From: an uncultured Paracoccaceae bacterium
Lineage (GTDB): Bacteria > Pseudomonadota > Alphaproteobacteria > Rhodobacterales > Rhodobacteraceae
Assembly (NCBI GenBank): GCA_947489445.1
Contig: CANLDN010000017.1
Span: 1 to 45,675, forward strand
Length of the DNA: 45,675 nt
Reading direction: 5' to 3'
Shown piece by piece: positions 8,085 through 17,057 of the stretch. Made by a program: the position numbers and the translations under genes. The first letter of the stretch is position 1. Each line of letters opens with the position of its first letter. Below the pieces are notes generated by a model. It had not been told where the DNA came from and searched no databases. It worked only from the letters and a program-made list of their open reading frames with translations.

Positions 8085-9901
8085 GCAGTCTGTTCATCGT
8101 CTGGCGTTTCGTCAGCCCTAGGCGATCCAGAACCACGATCTGTTTCGTTGACATCATCCGATGCCGCGGAGTGCGTCTGGAGAAACGGAAAGGCCTCATG
8201 AGCGGCAATGTATGCGTCGTGCACGCGTCCTAGCGGGTCTGACAATAGTGGCAAAACTGTGCCGTTATAGATGTCCGCCAAATCGCTAACTTCCTTGGCG
8301 TGGGCAAACACACCATGTCCAAAAGGCAAATCCTCCAAGTGCTGATCGAACCACTCCACAAGCTTATCCAGAACCTCAGGTGGCAAATTGGTGCGAAGCA
8401 TCTCCTTCAAGGAGAGAACAGAAGACGGGACTGGAATCCTATGGACCCGCCTATTCACTGCGTCGTCCAACGAGAGCGCCGACCGATCTCGAGGGTTCAT
8501 CGTGGCTATGACGATCAGATTTGGCGCAATCTGCGTTTCAGATTGTGAAATCGAAAGTGTGAATTTTCGGCCACGGTGCTCAATGTATGTTAGCAATTCG
8601 CCAAGAACAGAGTGAGCGTTCGCTCTCGTGAATTCTTCAATAAGCAGAACATAGTCACGTCCGGGGTCATCCAATGCTTTTTCGTTAATCTTCCGTAGCG
8701 TCTTTGGGCGGAGCTGGAAGCCCTGCCCATCTGTTCTTGGAACAAACCCCTCAACGAAATCCTCATAAGAAGTACTGTCATGAAATTGGATTTCCATGCT
8801 TCGCGATGGATCCCCATCCGTGATCTGGTCAGCGACGATCCTGGCCAGACGGGTCTTCCCTGTACCCGGAATACCTGAGAGCGCGACAATCTTGCGAGAG
8901 CCGTGCACCCTGACCGCCGTCATGACCTCATTTACTACATCTGTGTCAGCCTTTGCCAAGGATGGACGTTCCGCAGCTTCAACTGGCGACATCAAATAGG
9001 AAATGTAGCTCGATCGATTGCTCCAAGCGTCCGATGGAACTTCAGGGACGGCTTCGTCGAGTAGAGTGTCCAAGATCGCGGCGTTCTCATCTGTTAACGC
9101 TCGAAAACCATCAGAAGCTGCTTCTGACGGGACCAACACTCCGCCCAAGCCGGCTCGGTTGAACCACGGCGTAATGTGGCGCGGATCATTGGTAAGTGTT
9201 TGTTCACCGAGTCTTTTCAGACCCTCTTCGGTAGCGTATCCGTTTGGGGAGCTTTTTCGGAACTCTGCAATTCTCGAAATTGCACCATCAAGCTCATGCT
9301 CGAAGTGTGTGTGTCCCAGAACGCGGTTAATATCCTGCCAGTGCAGCCTATTGTCGAGCTGTCGAAAAGCTTTCCATATTGCACGAATTGGGCGCAGGTC
9401 TGAACCAGCCGGAACACTTGAAGCTGGATTACCGCTTCGGTCAGGCTTTGCCAAGAGCACGCGATTTGCCACCATTGCGCCCAACCGGGCGATCTTATGA
9501 TTTGCCCCTTCCAGTGAGGCAGCGACGTCATCCAAGCCATCGACCACGGCGCGGCCAAACCTAGTGGCTCGGACAAGGCCATCATCATCAACGGTCAAAA
9601 GGCCCATTTCTTCGAACGCCGTTTTCCATGTCCGGAGCCTTTGCTCTGATATCTCGGCGTTTGGCGACTGCCCACCAGTAGTCCTAGTGGTGAAACGCTC
9701 GATAGCGGTTCTTAGTGCCACACGGGTGCTCTCGTAGTTTTGTTCGCGAAAACTAGTACCATCTGCAGATAATATTGCCCAAAGGTAGTGAGGTGCCGTC
9801 ACACTGGGTATTGAGAGATCAACGTCTGGGCTCTCATGATTTGAGATTGGCCAACTCATTTTTGAACCACACCAAGTCCCAGACGAGAGGGCTGCGTACA
9901 T
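8081..9901 (-). CDS. McrB-like AAA+ restriction NTPase
   Basis: A 606-residue protein. The C-terminal half is a McrB-type AAA+ motor: Walker A GIPGTGKT (343-350), the substrate-loop-like segment FHDSTSYEDFVEGF (373-386), Walker B VLLIEEF (418-424), sensor/signature MNPRDRS (468-474; the MNxxDRS pattern of McrB relatives) and paired arginines AVNRRVHR (481-488). The N-terminal ~300 residues would bind DNA and define specificity. It is probably the R1 subunit of a LlaJI-type system, translocating DNA with the McrC-like nuclease. The start is uncertain: ATG 9901 or ATG 9859, neither with a strong Shine-Dalgarno. The Asp/Glu-rich tail after about 575 looks disordered. Confidence 0.88.
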   Translation of the reverse strand: MYAALSSGTWCGSKMSWPISNHESPDVDLSIPSVTAPHYLWAILSADGTSFREQNYESTRVALRTAIERFTTRTTGGQSPNAEISEQRLRTWKTAFEEMGLLTVDDDGLVRATRFGRAVVDGLDDVAASLEGANHKIARLGAMVANRVLLAKPDRSGNPASSVPAGSDLRPIRAIWKAFRQLDNRLHWQDINRVLGHTHFEHELDGAISRIAEFRKSSPNGYATEEGLKRLGEQTLTNDPRHITPWFNRAGLGGVLVPSEAASDGFRALTDENAAILDTLLDEAVPEVPSDAWSNRSSYISYLMSPVEAAERPSLAKADTDVVNEVMTAVRVHGSRKIVALSGIPGTGKTRLARIVADQITDGDPSRSMEIQFHDSTSYEDFVEGFVPRTDGQGFQLRPKTLRKINEKALDDPGRDYVLLIEEFTRANAHSVLGELLTYIEHRGRKFTLSISQSETQIAPNLIVIATMNPRDRSALSLDDAVNRRVHRIPVPSSVLSLKEMLRTNLPPEVLDKLVEWFDQHLEDLPFGHGVFAHAKEVSDLADIYNGTVLPLLSDPLGRVHDAYIAAHEAFPFLQTHSAASDDVNETDRGSGSPRADETPDDEQTA

Positions 9902-10538
9902 TGTTGGACTGAATTAGAACTTTCTGTCGAAATACTTTCGCCCAGCAAGTGATAAAATAGCATGGATCTTCTTCCTCGCGCGAAACTGCGTTATTAGTTC
10001 ACCTGTCTCCCCAAGCTGCGGAACCGAATCGCTTGGTCCAAAAGGCGAGCTCGCTATGAGCTCTTCCCCCAAGCTACTTCCGTGAGAAAACCTAAGCAAT
10101 GACCGACGTTGTCTATACGTAGATGCGCTCTGCTACCATCACGTCCGCCAGGCAGATAGGCAGGTACACCAAGATCAAAAAGGGAAGGCCACTGCGCTCG
10201 AGAGATTGCTGCCACCGATTGAGCGCACACGTTGTTATCGAAAGACCCGCCACCTCGCTCGGCAAGCGTCCAAGCAACGTTTTCGTTCACACGCCCGAAG
10301 TGGCTTGTGCTCCGCACGTCAGGTTGCATTGGTGCATTCCTCAGATGCCGTATTTCTCTGAAACAGAGATATCAAGGTGCTTCAAATGACCAAATTTTCA
10401 GAGCAGTTGGACCGCAGCGTAGTTTGAACGATTTGATATCGCCGAACAAAATCGATCTGGTGGTTTGCGGAGCGGGATGGGACCATCTAGTGCAAAGCGA
10501 AGTCAATTAATTGTGCTTGCGTGGCGTTAGGGAGCAAT
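9902..10538. other. Spacer between McrB-like and zinc-hook ATPase genes, possible gene remnant
   Basis: About 640 bases separating divergent genes; it must contain both promoters. The minus strand has two overlapping open frames, 10054-10329 and 9914-10099, in different registers. The second ends in a plausible protein tail (QFRARKKIHAILSLAGRKYF). Together they could be the decayed end of a former gene, but no family is recognisable and stop codons interrupt any single frame. Nothing else is evident apart from the Shine-Dalgarno of the ATPase gene at 10529-10534. Confidence 0.35.
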
Positions 10539-12839
10539 ATGTTAAGAAAGATAAACATTGTAGAGAATGTCGGTCGATTTGAAAAAGCGATCCCGACCCA
10601 AAATGTCAAATTCGAAAAGTGCACGTTTTTCTTTGGTGAGAACGGTTGGGGAAAATCAACGATTGCGGACATTTTGCGATCTCTCACTCTCGGCGACCCG
10701 GAAATCATCGTAGGTCGCAAGACCCTCGCTGGAGGGCCGGATCAGAAGATTTCGCTTCAGCTTGACACGGGGCGGGCCAATTTCGAGGGAGGCAGTTGGA
10801 ACGGAACCCAGCCCCGCGCGGCTGTGTTCGATAGCCTCTTCGTGAATGACAATGTCTATTCCGGCGACACGGTATCAGCCGACCATCTGCGTCGGCAGTA
10901 TGGTCTCGTTGTTGGCGAAAAGGGCGTGAAACTCGTTCGCCTGATCGTGGCGCTAGACGGAGAAAACACCGAAAACAATAAGACCATTCGCGCCCTCGAA
11001 GCGGAGCTCACAGCCGGTCTTCGAGGGATAGGCCCTGCAGCCATGAGCCTGTCGGAGTTCGAAGCTCTGGAAGAGACCCCGGACATCGATACGGCAATCG
11101 CTGATAAGCAGGCAGAGGTTTCTCGCGCAGCGAAGTCAAAAGAGCTGAAAGCCGCAACAGGTGCGAACACATTTCCGCTTCCATCCGAACCGGCGACCTT
11201 CGAGGCAGCCCTCAACCAAACGGTCGAAGGAATTGCCGCTGATGCCGTGGAAGCCGTAAGGTCCCATGTCGCAGCGCATGAATGCGCGGAACCGACTGAA
11301 CCGGGGTTGGAAACGTGGCTCGAACAGGGTCTGCCCTTCCAAGTGGAGGACACTTGTCCATTCTGCGGCCAGGAACTTAGAGATCGTAACCTGCTGGAAG
11401 CGTATAGCCGTTTCTTCAGTGAAGCGTATCGAAAGCTGGCCGAAGATGTTCAGAGGCTCCGTCAAACCTGTCAACGCTACTCAAATGGCGACTTCCGAAA
11501 CGCAGCGGAACAAGGCTCCAAATCCAACGAGAAACAGTTCGAGTATTGGCGCGAGGCGGCTGGCATCGATGCCCCCGCGGCCATCGACCTTGAAGCATTG
11601 ATCTCAGGGATGGAGCGCGCTGCTGCGGAAATGGATTCTGCTCTGCAGACAAAAGCCGCAAACCTCACTGTGGCGTTGGACATGGAGCGACTTGGCGCAG
11701 CTGTCCATGCCTGGACGAGCGCGAGGGCGGCCATCGAATCTGCCAATGCAGCACTTGGTGAGTACAACCGGAAGGTCGATGCCGTTAAGGCCAAGGTTGA
11801 CGCCGCGCAACTTGAAAACCTCACAAACGAGCTGAAGGCCCTTCAGGCCCAAAAGCATCGCGTTGAGGCGGAGATCATCACGAAAGTCACGAATCTGCAA
11901 ACGAAGAGGCAGCGCAAAGGCGAAATTGCAAAAGAGAAAGCCAAGCTTCGCGATGAGCTGACCGCCCACGGCAAGACCATCACCGAAAGTCTCGGCAAGA
12001 CGATCAATGCCTATCTCAAGCGTCTGAATGCGGGCTTTCGGATCGACTACAAAGAACCTGACTATCGCGGCAAAGAGCCTGCAGCCAGCTACCAGATTCT
12101 CATCAACGAGGTTCCTGTTTCACCCCGAGCGAGCGGTGATACAACCGGCGCGCCGAGCTTCCGAAACACTCTCAGCGCCGGGGACAAGTCGGTTCTCGCG
12201 CTGGCGCTGTTTTTGGCGCAATGCAACGCGGACCCGGACCTCGACGAGACAATCGTTGTTCTGGATGACCCGTTTACAAGTTTGGACAATTTCAGGCGAC
12301 AGTTCACGGCCATCGAGATCAGAAGGATTTGTGACCGGGCCAAACAGACCATCGTTCTGTCGCACGACAAGGGATTCCTCCGCCTGATGTGGGATAAAAT
12401 CGACCAGAAATTGATCAAGTCGTTCGCGCTCCAAACAGGCGCGCCCGGCGTTACGACCATCACGCCCTACGACATTCCCGGCTCGACGCAACCGCGCCAT
12501 GTTACGGAGCGCATGAAGATTGAGGAGTTCATCGAGGGCGAGCCCCACGAACTTTCATATATCAGGTCTCGCCTGCGAACCGTCTGCGAAGACTTCTACC
12601 GCAAAGCTGACCCCGGACTCTTTGGCGAAGCTGCGACGCTGGATCAAATCATCCGCGCCCTAAACGATGCGCACAACGATCACCCGTTCAAAGGTGCACT
12701 CGAGGACCTTAAGGATATCAACACCTATTCGAGGGTCGAGAACCATGCCGAGATTGATGGCGATCCCTACGGCGATACAAACCCCGATGAATTGAAAGGG
12801 TTCTGCGGTCTTGTCCTCGACCTAACCCGTGGGATGTAG
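10539..12839 (+). CDS. Zinc-hook AAA_13 (RloC/PrrC-like) ATPase
   Basis: A 766-residue ABC-type ATPase. The start ATG is preceded by AGGGAG. Domains: Walker A GENGWGKST (33-41), a long coiled coil from about 125 to 500 interrupted by a CPFC zinc hook (273-276), ABC signature LSAGDK (545-550), Walker B VVLDDPF (573-579) and switch His in IVLSHDKGF. This layout is that of AAA_13 proteins such as RloC, an anticodon nuclease with a Rad50-like hook. The C-terminal domain contains Arg680-x3-Glu684 and His736, compatible with the Arg-Glu-His triad proposed for PrrC, but the spacing to His differs from PrrC, so nuclease activity is inference. Its position next to a restriction system suits a guard or defence role. 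Confidence 0.8.
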   Translation: MLRKINIVENVGRFEKAIPTQNVKFEKCTFFFGENGWGKSTIADILRSLTLGDPEIIVGRKTLAGGPDQKISLQLDTGRANFEGGSWNGTQPRAAVFDSLFVNDNVYSGDTVSADHLRRQYGLVVGEKGVKLVRLIVALDGENTENNKTIRALEAELTAGLRGIGPAAMSLSEFEALEETPDIDTAIADKQAEVSRAAKSKELKAATGANTFPLPSEPATFEAALNQTVEGIAADAVEAVRSHVAAHECAEPTEPGLETWLEQGLPFQVEDTCPFCGQELRDRNLLEAYSRFFSEAYRKLAEDVQRLRQTCQRYSNGDFRNAAEQGSKSNEKQFEYWREAAGIDAPAAIDLEALISGMERAAAEMDSALQTKAANLTVALDMERLGAAVHAWTSARAAIESANAALGEYNRKVDAVKAKVDAAQLENLTNELKALQAQKHRVEAEIITKVTNLQTKRQRKGEIAKEKAKLRDELTAHGKTITESLGKTINAYLKRLNAGFRIDYKEPDYRGKEPAASYQILINEVPVSPRASGDTTGAPSFRNTLSAGDKSVLALALFLAQCNADPDLDETIVVLDDPFTSLDNFRRQFTAIEIRRICDRAKQTIVLSHDKGFLRLMWDKIDQKLIKSFALQTGAPGVTTITPYDIPGSTQPRHVTERMKIEEFIEGEPHELSYIRSRLRTVCEDFYRKADPGLFGEAATLDQIIRALNDAHNDHPFKGALEDLKDINTYSRVENHAEIDGDPYGDTNPDELKGFCGLVLDLTRGM

Positions 12840-13204
12840 CGGCGTAGTGATGGGAAAAGCTCCATGCAGCGCAGATGCGAAGGTCCGTGTCTAGCATTGC
12901 GTTTGAAACGGCTCGTGACCGCAACGAGTTTCCACCATCCTGAAAACTGAGCCAAAACAGTATGAGCCGGCGATGTCAGTGGCAAAGGTCCGCTTTCGAA
13001 GCCTGCTTGGATTTCCGCTGCGTTGGCAGCGAATGACGGCTTTCCGCCCCGAGTGTCGAAACCGGGTTGCTTCAAGCATGAAAACCAATGTCCGGTTTGG
13101 GCTGACACCGGTCAACTGACCAAATCAGTCAGATGTCGGCAGCGAGCCCAGACCTACAGACTTGCTGCAAGGTGGCGAATGACGGCTCTGCGAATTTGAC
13201 CGGG
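12840..13204. repeat. Repeat-rich spacer at the right edge of the island
   Basis: A non-coding stretch of 365 bases built from degenerate words shared with other spacers of the window. GCGAATGACGGCT occurs exactly at 13029-13041 and again at 13174-13186. Related segments include GGCAAAGGTCCGCTTTCGAA (12981-13000), CCAATGTCCGG (13085-13095) and ATGTCGGCAGCGA (13133-13145). No credible gene is present. With 3980-4053 on the other side, such elements flank the whole defence island. Confidence 0.5.
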
Positions 13205-13756
13205 CTATTTCGACATAGCTTGGTATTCTTCTGAGAGTATTCCCATGATGATGTCATCGTGCCAGACATCGCCGATACGAGCACTTTCGCGCTCGCGGCC
13301 TTCTTCGACAAAGCCGCAGGCGCGATAACAGCGTATTGCTCGCTCATTGAACGCCAGTACCCGTAGATCAACGCGATGCAGACCGATCGTTTCGAAAGCA
13401 TGCGACAAGACCAGCCTTATCATCTCCCGACCTAGCCCCTTCCCGAGTTGCGAAACGTCGTACAGCCCGGTTGCCAAGCGTGCCCGGCTATCCTGTAGAT
13501 TGAGACCGTCGAGACGCGCCTCCCCTAACAAGCGACCCTCGACTTCGACGGCCCAGCAAAGAGGGTGCGCCATGTTCCACTCTACCCAAGACCGCGCATC
13601 ACTTTCTGAATAAGGCGCAAGGCCATCTGGATTGCCTCCAAAGCTACGGACGATTTCTGGTGATCTTCCGAGGGCCAAACGTCCAACAACGTCAGCACGA
13701 CAAAAGGGGCGAAGTCGAACGCGGCTGCCAGAAAGCTCGGGAATATCACTGGTCAT
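13205..13756 (-). CDS. GNAT-family N-acetyltransferase (RimJ/RimL type)
   Basis: A 183-residue protein with the RimJ/RimL-like GNAT fold: an N-terminal strand (GSRVRLRPFCRAD), the acetyl-CoA-binding segment QLGKGLGREMIRLVLSHAF, and the typical HRVDLRVLAFNERAIRCYRA then CGFVEEGRERE motif near the end. Members acetylate N-termini or Lys of ribosomal proteins, amino acids or antibiotics; the substrate is not deducible here. An upstream in-frame GTG (13771) is possible, but ATG 13756 is preferred; neither has a strong ribosome-binding site. Confidence 0.88.
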   Translation of the reverse strand: MTSDIPELSGSRVRLRPFCRADVVGRLALGRSPEIVRSFGGNPDGLAPYSESDARSWVEWNMAHPLCWAVEVEGRLLGEARLDGLNLQDSRARLATGLYDVSQLGKGLGREMIRLVLSHAFETIGLHRVDLRVLAFNERAIRCYRACGFVEEGRERESARIGDVWHDDIIMGILSEEYQAMSK

Positions 13757-14143
13757 ACGAAAGAGTGACACGCGTGTTGTATCTTGTCTATTTATGAGCG
13801 GACCTTCGTGCGACAGCAGCTAATGGCAGCAAAGTCCGCAGAGCGGCCATCAAAGTAGATTTCACCTGACAGAAAGGTCAAAGCACTTAATCAGCAAAGC
13901 CCGCGGGCGCGGAAGCACCAAGAAAATCGGTCCAAACACGGCCGTCTTGCCAGCGCATTAACCAACGCTTCACAAATGGCGACCGTACGCCCGGTTAATC
14001 CGCCAAAACCATGCAGTCATGCGCATGGTTTGCGCATGCTTTCTGCATAGGTTCTGTATGGCACAAATGCCCTGTTTTGCTTGTCTTAACGCTGGTTCTG
14101 CCATGCTTTGGGCGATCACCCGAAAAGGTGTTGCGCGCGCGGT
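13757..14143. other. Intergenic region between GNAT gene and oppF
   Basis: About 390 bases. The left part (13792-13845) carries degenerate repeat words (GAGCGGACCTTCGTGC, GCAGCAAAGTCCGC). At 14009-14028 there is an inverted repeat, CCATGC and GCATGG around 8 bases. The end of the opp operon lies to the right, and no strong terminator with a T-run is obvious. No gene is seen. Confidence 0.45.
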
Positions 14144-15151
14144 CTATTCATTGACTGCCAATACCTGTTCCGCTTCGTGAAACGGACATGCCACGAAATG
14201 CCTGCCGCCGATATCCTCCAGCGCCGGGCGCGCTTCTGCGCAGGACGGCTGCACCTTCGGGCATCGGGTGCGGAACACGCAGCCCGATGGCGGGGCCAAT
14301 GGCGACGGCAATTCGCCTTCAAGGATCGGACGCGGGCGGGCACGCTCCAGCACAGGGTCGGGGATCGGCACCGACGCAATCAACGCCTGACTATACGGAT
14401 GCTCTGGCGCGGTGGTCAGTTTGTGACTATCCGCTGTCTCCATGACGCGGCCCAGATACAACACCAGCGTCCGGTCACTGATATGCTTCACCACGCTCAG
14501 GTCATGGGCGATAAAGATCATCGATAATCCCATATCCCGTTGTAATTCCATCAACAAATTGATGACTTGCGCCTGGACGGACACGTCCAGCGCCGACACC
14601 GGTTCGTCGCAGATGATCAGCTTCGGCTTCAGGATCAGCGCGCGCGCGATCCCGATCCGCTGACATTGCCCGCCGGAAAACTCATGCGGATACCGATTAA
14701 TCAGATTGGGCAGCAGGCCCACCCGTTCCATCAACTCGCGCACCCGCGCCTTGACCTCTTTGCGCGGGGTGTTCGGTTCATGCGTGACCAACGGCTCCGC
14801 GATAATCTCACCCACTGTCATGCGTGGGTTCAGGGCCGCAAGCGGGTCTTGAAAGATCATTTGCACGTCACGCCGGTGTACCCGGCGCTGGCGTGGGTCC
14901 ATATTGGCAAGGTCGTGCTCTTCAAAGAATATGTTCCCACCCGAAGACGGGATCGTCCCCACAATCGCCCGCGCAATGGTCGATTTTCCTGACCCGGATT
15001 CCCCAACGATTCCAAGGCATTCACCGGCCTGAAGGTCAAATGAAACTTCTGAAACCGCATGCAATTTCCGTGGCTTGGTCCAGGGCCATGATCCGGGGCG
15101 GCGCACATCGAAAGTGACCGACAGATTGCGCACAGACAGCAATGTAGACAT
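14144..15151 (-). CDS. oppF: Oligopeptide ABC transporter ATP-binding protein OppF
   Basis: A 335-residue ATPase. Walker A GESGSGKST (50-58), ABC signature FSGGQCQRIGIAR, Walker B LIICDEPVSALD, followed by the switch His in FIAHDLSVV. The C-terminus carries the oligopeptide-family Cys segment (GCVFRTRCPKVQPSC) linked to dipeptide/oligopeptide transporters. The start at 15151 is supported by GGAGGT eight bases upstream and forms a TGATG overlap with oppD. OppF and OppD together drive import through OppBC. It is the last gene of the operon. Confidence 0.93.
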   Translation of the reverse strand: MSTLLSVRNLSVTFDVRRPGSWPWTKPRKLHAVSEVSFDLQAGECLGIVGESGSGKSTIARAIVGTIPSSGGNIFFEEHDLANMDPRQRRVHRRDVQMIFQDPLAALNPRMTVGEIIAEPLVTHEPNTPRKEVKARVRELMERVGLLPNLINRYPHEFSGGQCQRIGIARALILKPKLIICDEPVSALDVSVQAQVINLLMELQRDMGLSMIFIAHDLSVVKHISDRTLVLYLGRVMETADSHKLTTAPEHPYSQALIASVPIPDPVLERARPRPILEGELPSPLAPPSGCVFRTRCPKVQPSCAEARPALEDIGGRHFVACPFHEAEQVLAVNE

Positions 15152-16116
15152 CACGCAACCTCCTTCACGGGCAGATGACAAGCGCGGCGGCGATTGCCCG
15201 CGACCTCAAGCTTTGGTCGCTGTGCGGGGCAGTTGTCCATCACCTGTGCGCAGCGCGGTGAGAATGGGCAACCATAAGGCAAGCGCGACATGTCCGGCGG
15301 TTCGCCAGCGATCACCGCAAGCTCTGCATCGGCGCGGTCCAGCCGTGGGACAGCCTTCAGCAGGCCAGTGGTGTAGGGGTGTGATGGGTCGGCGAAAACA
15401 TCATCAGTTGGCCCTTCTTCCATGATCTGGCCGCCATACATCACAAGGGTCCGATCACAGAATCCGGCAACGATTCCAAGGTCATGGGTGATCAGGATCA
15501 CCGCCGTGCCAAAGTCATCCCGAATGTCCGACAGCACCTGCATGATCTGCGCCTGCACCGTCACATCCAGTGCCGTCGTCGGTTCGTCTGCGATCAGCAG
15601 GCGCGGCTGACACAGAAGCGACATGGCAATCATGATCCGCTGGCGCATACCGCCGGAAAACTCATGCGGAAACATCGTGACCCGCGCCCGTGCATCGGGA
15701 ATGCGGACGGCATCCAACATCTGCACCGCCTTGGTCACGGCGTTTGATTTGCTGATCCCGTCATGCAGCATCAGCACCTCTGCCATCTGATCGCTGACCC
15801 GCATATAGGGGTTGAGCGAGGTCATCGGGTCCTGAAAGATCATCGCAATCTCGCGGCTGCGGATCTTGTTCAGCGCACGCTGGTTCATCGTCAGCAAATC
15901 ATGCCCGTCAAACCGGGCAACGCCAGTGGCGCGTCCGTTCTTGGCCAAAAGCCCCATCGCCGCAAAGGCAGTCTGGCTTTTTCCTGATCCGGATTCCCCA
16001 ACAATCGCAAGGGTTTCGCCCTTATCAATGCTGAAGCTGACGCCGTTCACGGCATTCACGTCCTCGTCTGCGGTCGTGAAGGTGACGCGCAGGTCATCAA
16101 TTTCGAGTAGTGCCAT
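15151..16116 (-). CDS. oppD: Oligopeptide ABC transporter ATP-binding protein OppD
   Basis: A 321-residue ABC ATPase: Walker A GESGSGKSQ near residue 38, signature FSGGMRQRIMIAMSL, Walker B LLIADEPTTALD and ITHDLGIV. The C-terminal oligopeptide-family Cys-rich motif GCPFSPRCAQVMDNC is present. It pairs with OppF to power peptide uptake. It lies 2 bases downstream of the oppC stop and its own stop overlaps the oppF start, so translation is probably coupled. Confidence 0.93.
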   Translation of the reverse strand: MALLEIDDLRVTFTTADEDVNAVNGVSFSIDKGETLAIVGESGSGKSQTAFAAMGLLAKNGRATGVARFDGHDLLTMNQRALNKIRSREIAMIFQDPMTSLNPYMRVSDQMAEVLMLHDGISKSNAVTKAVQMLDAVRIPDARARVTMFPHEFSGGMRQRIMIAMSLLCQPRLLIADEPTTALDVTVQAQIMQVLSDIRDDFGTAVILITHDLGIVAGFCDRTLVMYGGQIMEEGPTDDVFADPSHPYTTGLLKAVPRLDRADAELAVIAGEPPDMSRLPYGCPFSPRCAQVMDNCPAQRPKLEVAGNRRRACHLPVKEVA

Positions 16117-16118
16117 GT

Positions 16119-17045
16119 TCAGCGGTCCTTAGGGTCGAGTGCGTCACGCAAACCATCGCCGACAAAGAAGAAGGCGAAGATGGTGATGACAAAGAAGAAA
16201 AGTGGATAGGCGATCTGCCAGTAGTATCCGAATTGCATCGTGCGTGCGCCTTCATTGATCAGGGCACCCAGCGATGTGTTCGGCTCTTGCACGCCAAGAC
16301 CCAGAAAGCTGATGAAGCTTTCGAAGATAATCATCGAAGGGACCAGCAGGGTGGCGTAAACAATCACAATCCCCAACAGGTTCGGCACGATATGGCGCAG
16401 AATGATCTTGCTGGGGCGGACGCCGGTAGCGACGGCGACTTCGACGAATTCCTTGTTTTTGATCGTCAGGGTCTGCCCCCGTGCAATCCGCGCCATATCC
16501 AGCCATGAAATCAATCCGATCCCCAGAAACAGCATGAAGATGGACCGCCCAAAGATCACCAGCATCAGGATCAGCACGAACATGAACGGGATCGACATCA
16601 GCACATCCACGATCCGCATCATCAGCCCATCAATACGCCCGCCATAATATCCTGCCGTTGCGCCATAAAGCGTGCCGACAATGACCGCGACCAGTGCGCC
16701 GACAATGCCAACCATCAGCGAAATTCCGGTGCCCTGCACGGTCCGCGCGAACAGGTCGCGCCCGTTGCTATCAGTCCCGAAATAGTGGCCAGTCTCAATC
16801 GATGGGACGCCCTTGTAGGCGTTGCTGCCAATAAGCGAAAAATCGACAAAGCCCTTGTCATATTGAGCAAAGAACTGTCCAAACAAGGCAAAACTTGCGA
16901 TCAGCCCCAGCATGACCAGTGATACGACAGCGGCCTTGTTGCGGAAAAACCGGGTCCGGGCGTCGGCCCAAAGGGACCGTCCTTTGACCTCGGCCAGATG
17001 GGCGGCATCGCCAATGCCTTCGATTGCGGCTTTGTTGGGAAACAT
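16119..17045 (-). CDS. oppC: Oligopeptide ABC transporter permease OppC
   Basis: A 308-residue inner-membrane permease. It has the N-terminal cytoplasmic extension and first transmembrane helix typical of OppC/DppC (RTRFFRNKAAVVSLVMLG), a periplasmic loop with GTDSNGRDLFAR, and the EAA loop facing the ATPases (GVRPSKIILRHIVPNLLG). About six hydrophobic segments are visible. It forms the membrane channel with OppB. A purine-rich site (AAGGGGG) precedes the start. The gap to oppB is 12 bases. Confidence 0.93.
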   Translation of the reverse strand: MFPNKAAIEGIGDAAHLAEVKGRSLWADARTRFFRNKAAVVSLVMLGLIASFALFGQFFAQYDKGFVDFSLIGSNAYKGVPSIETGHYFGTDSNGRDLFARTVQGTGISLMVGIVGALVAVIVGTLYGATAGYYGGRIDGLMMRIVDVLMSIPFMFVLILMLVIFGRSIFMLFLGIGLISWLDMARIARGQTLTIKNKEFVEVAVATGVRPSKIILRHIVPNLLGIVIVYATLLVPSMIIFESFISFLGLGVQEPNTSLGALINEGARTMQFGYYWQIAYPLFFFVITIFAFFFVGDGLRDALDPKDR

Positions 17046-17057
17046 GCTCTGGCCCCC

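Noticed and set aside
8081..9901. Reading the AAA+ gene as a MoxR-type ATPase
   Set aside because: The MNxxDRS signature, the FHDSTSYEDFVEG segment and the coupled McrC-like nuclease fit McrB better than MoxR, which would be followed by VWA-domain genes.
3841..13204. Intact insertion sequence or integrase at the island borders
   Set aside because: No transposase or recombinase frame, terminal inverted repeats or target duplications were found.
14009..14028. Inverted repeat CCATGC/GCATGG near the end of the opp operon
   Set aside because: Short arms, no T-run on the minus strand and about 120 bases from the oppF stop; too weak to call a terminator.
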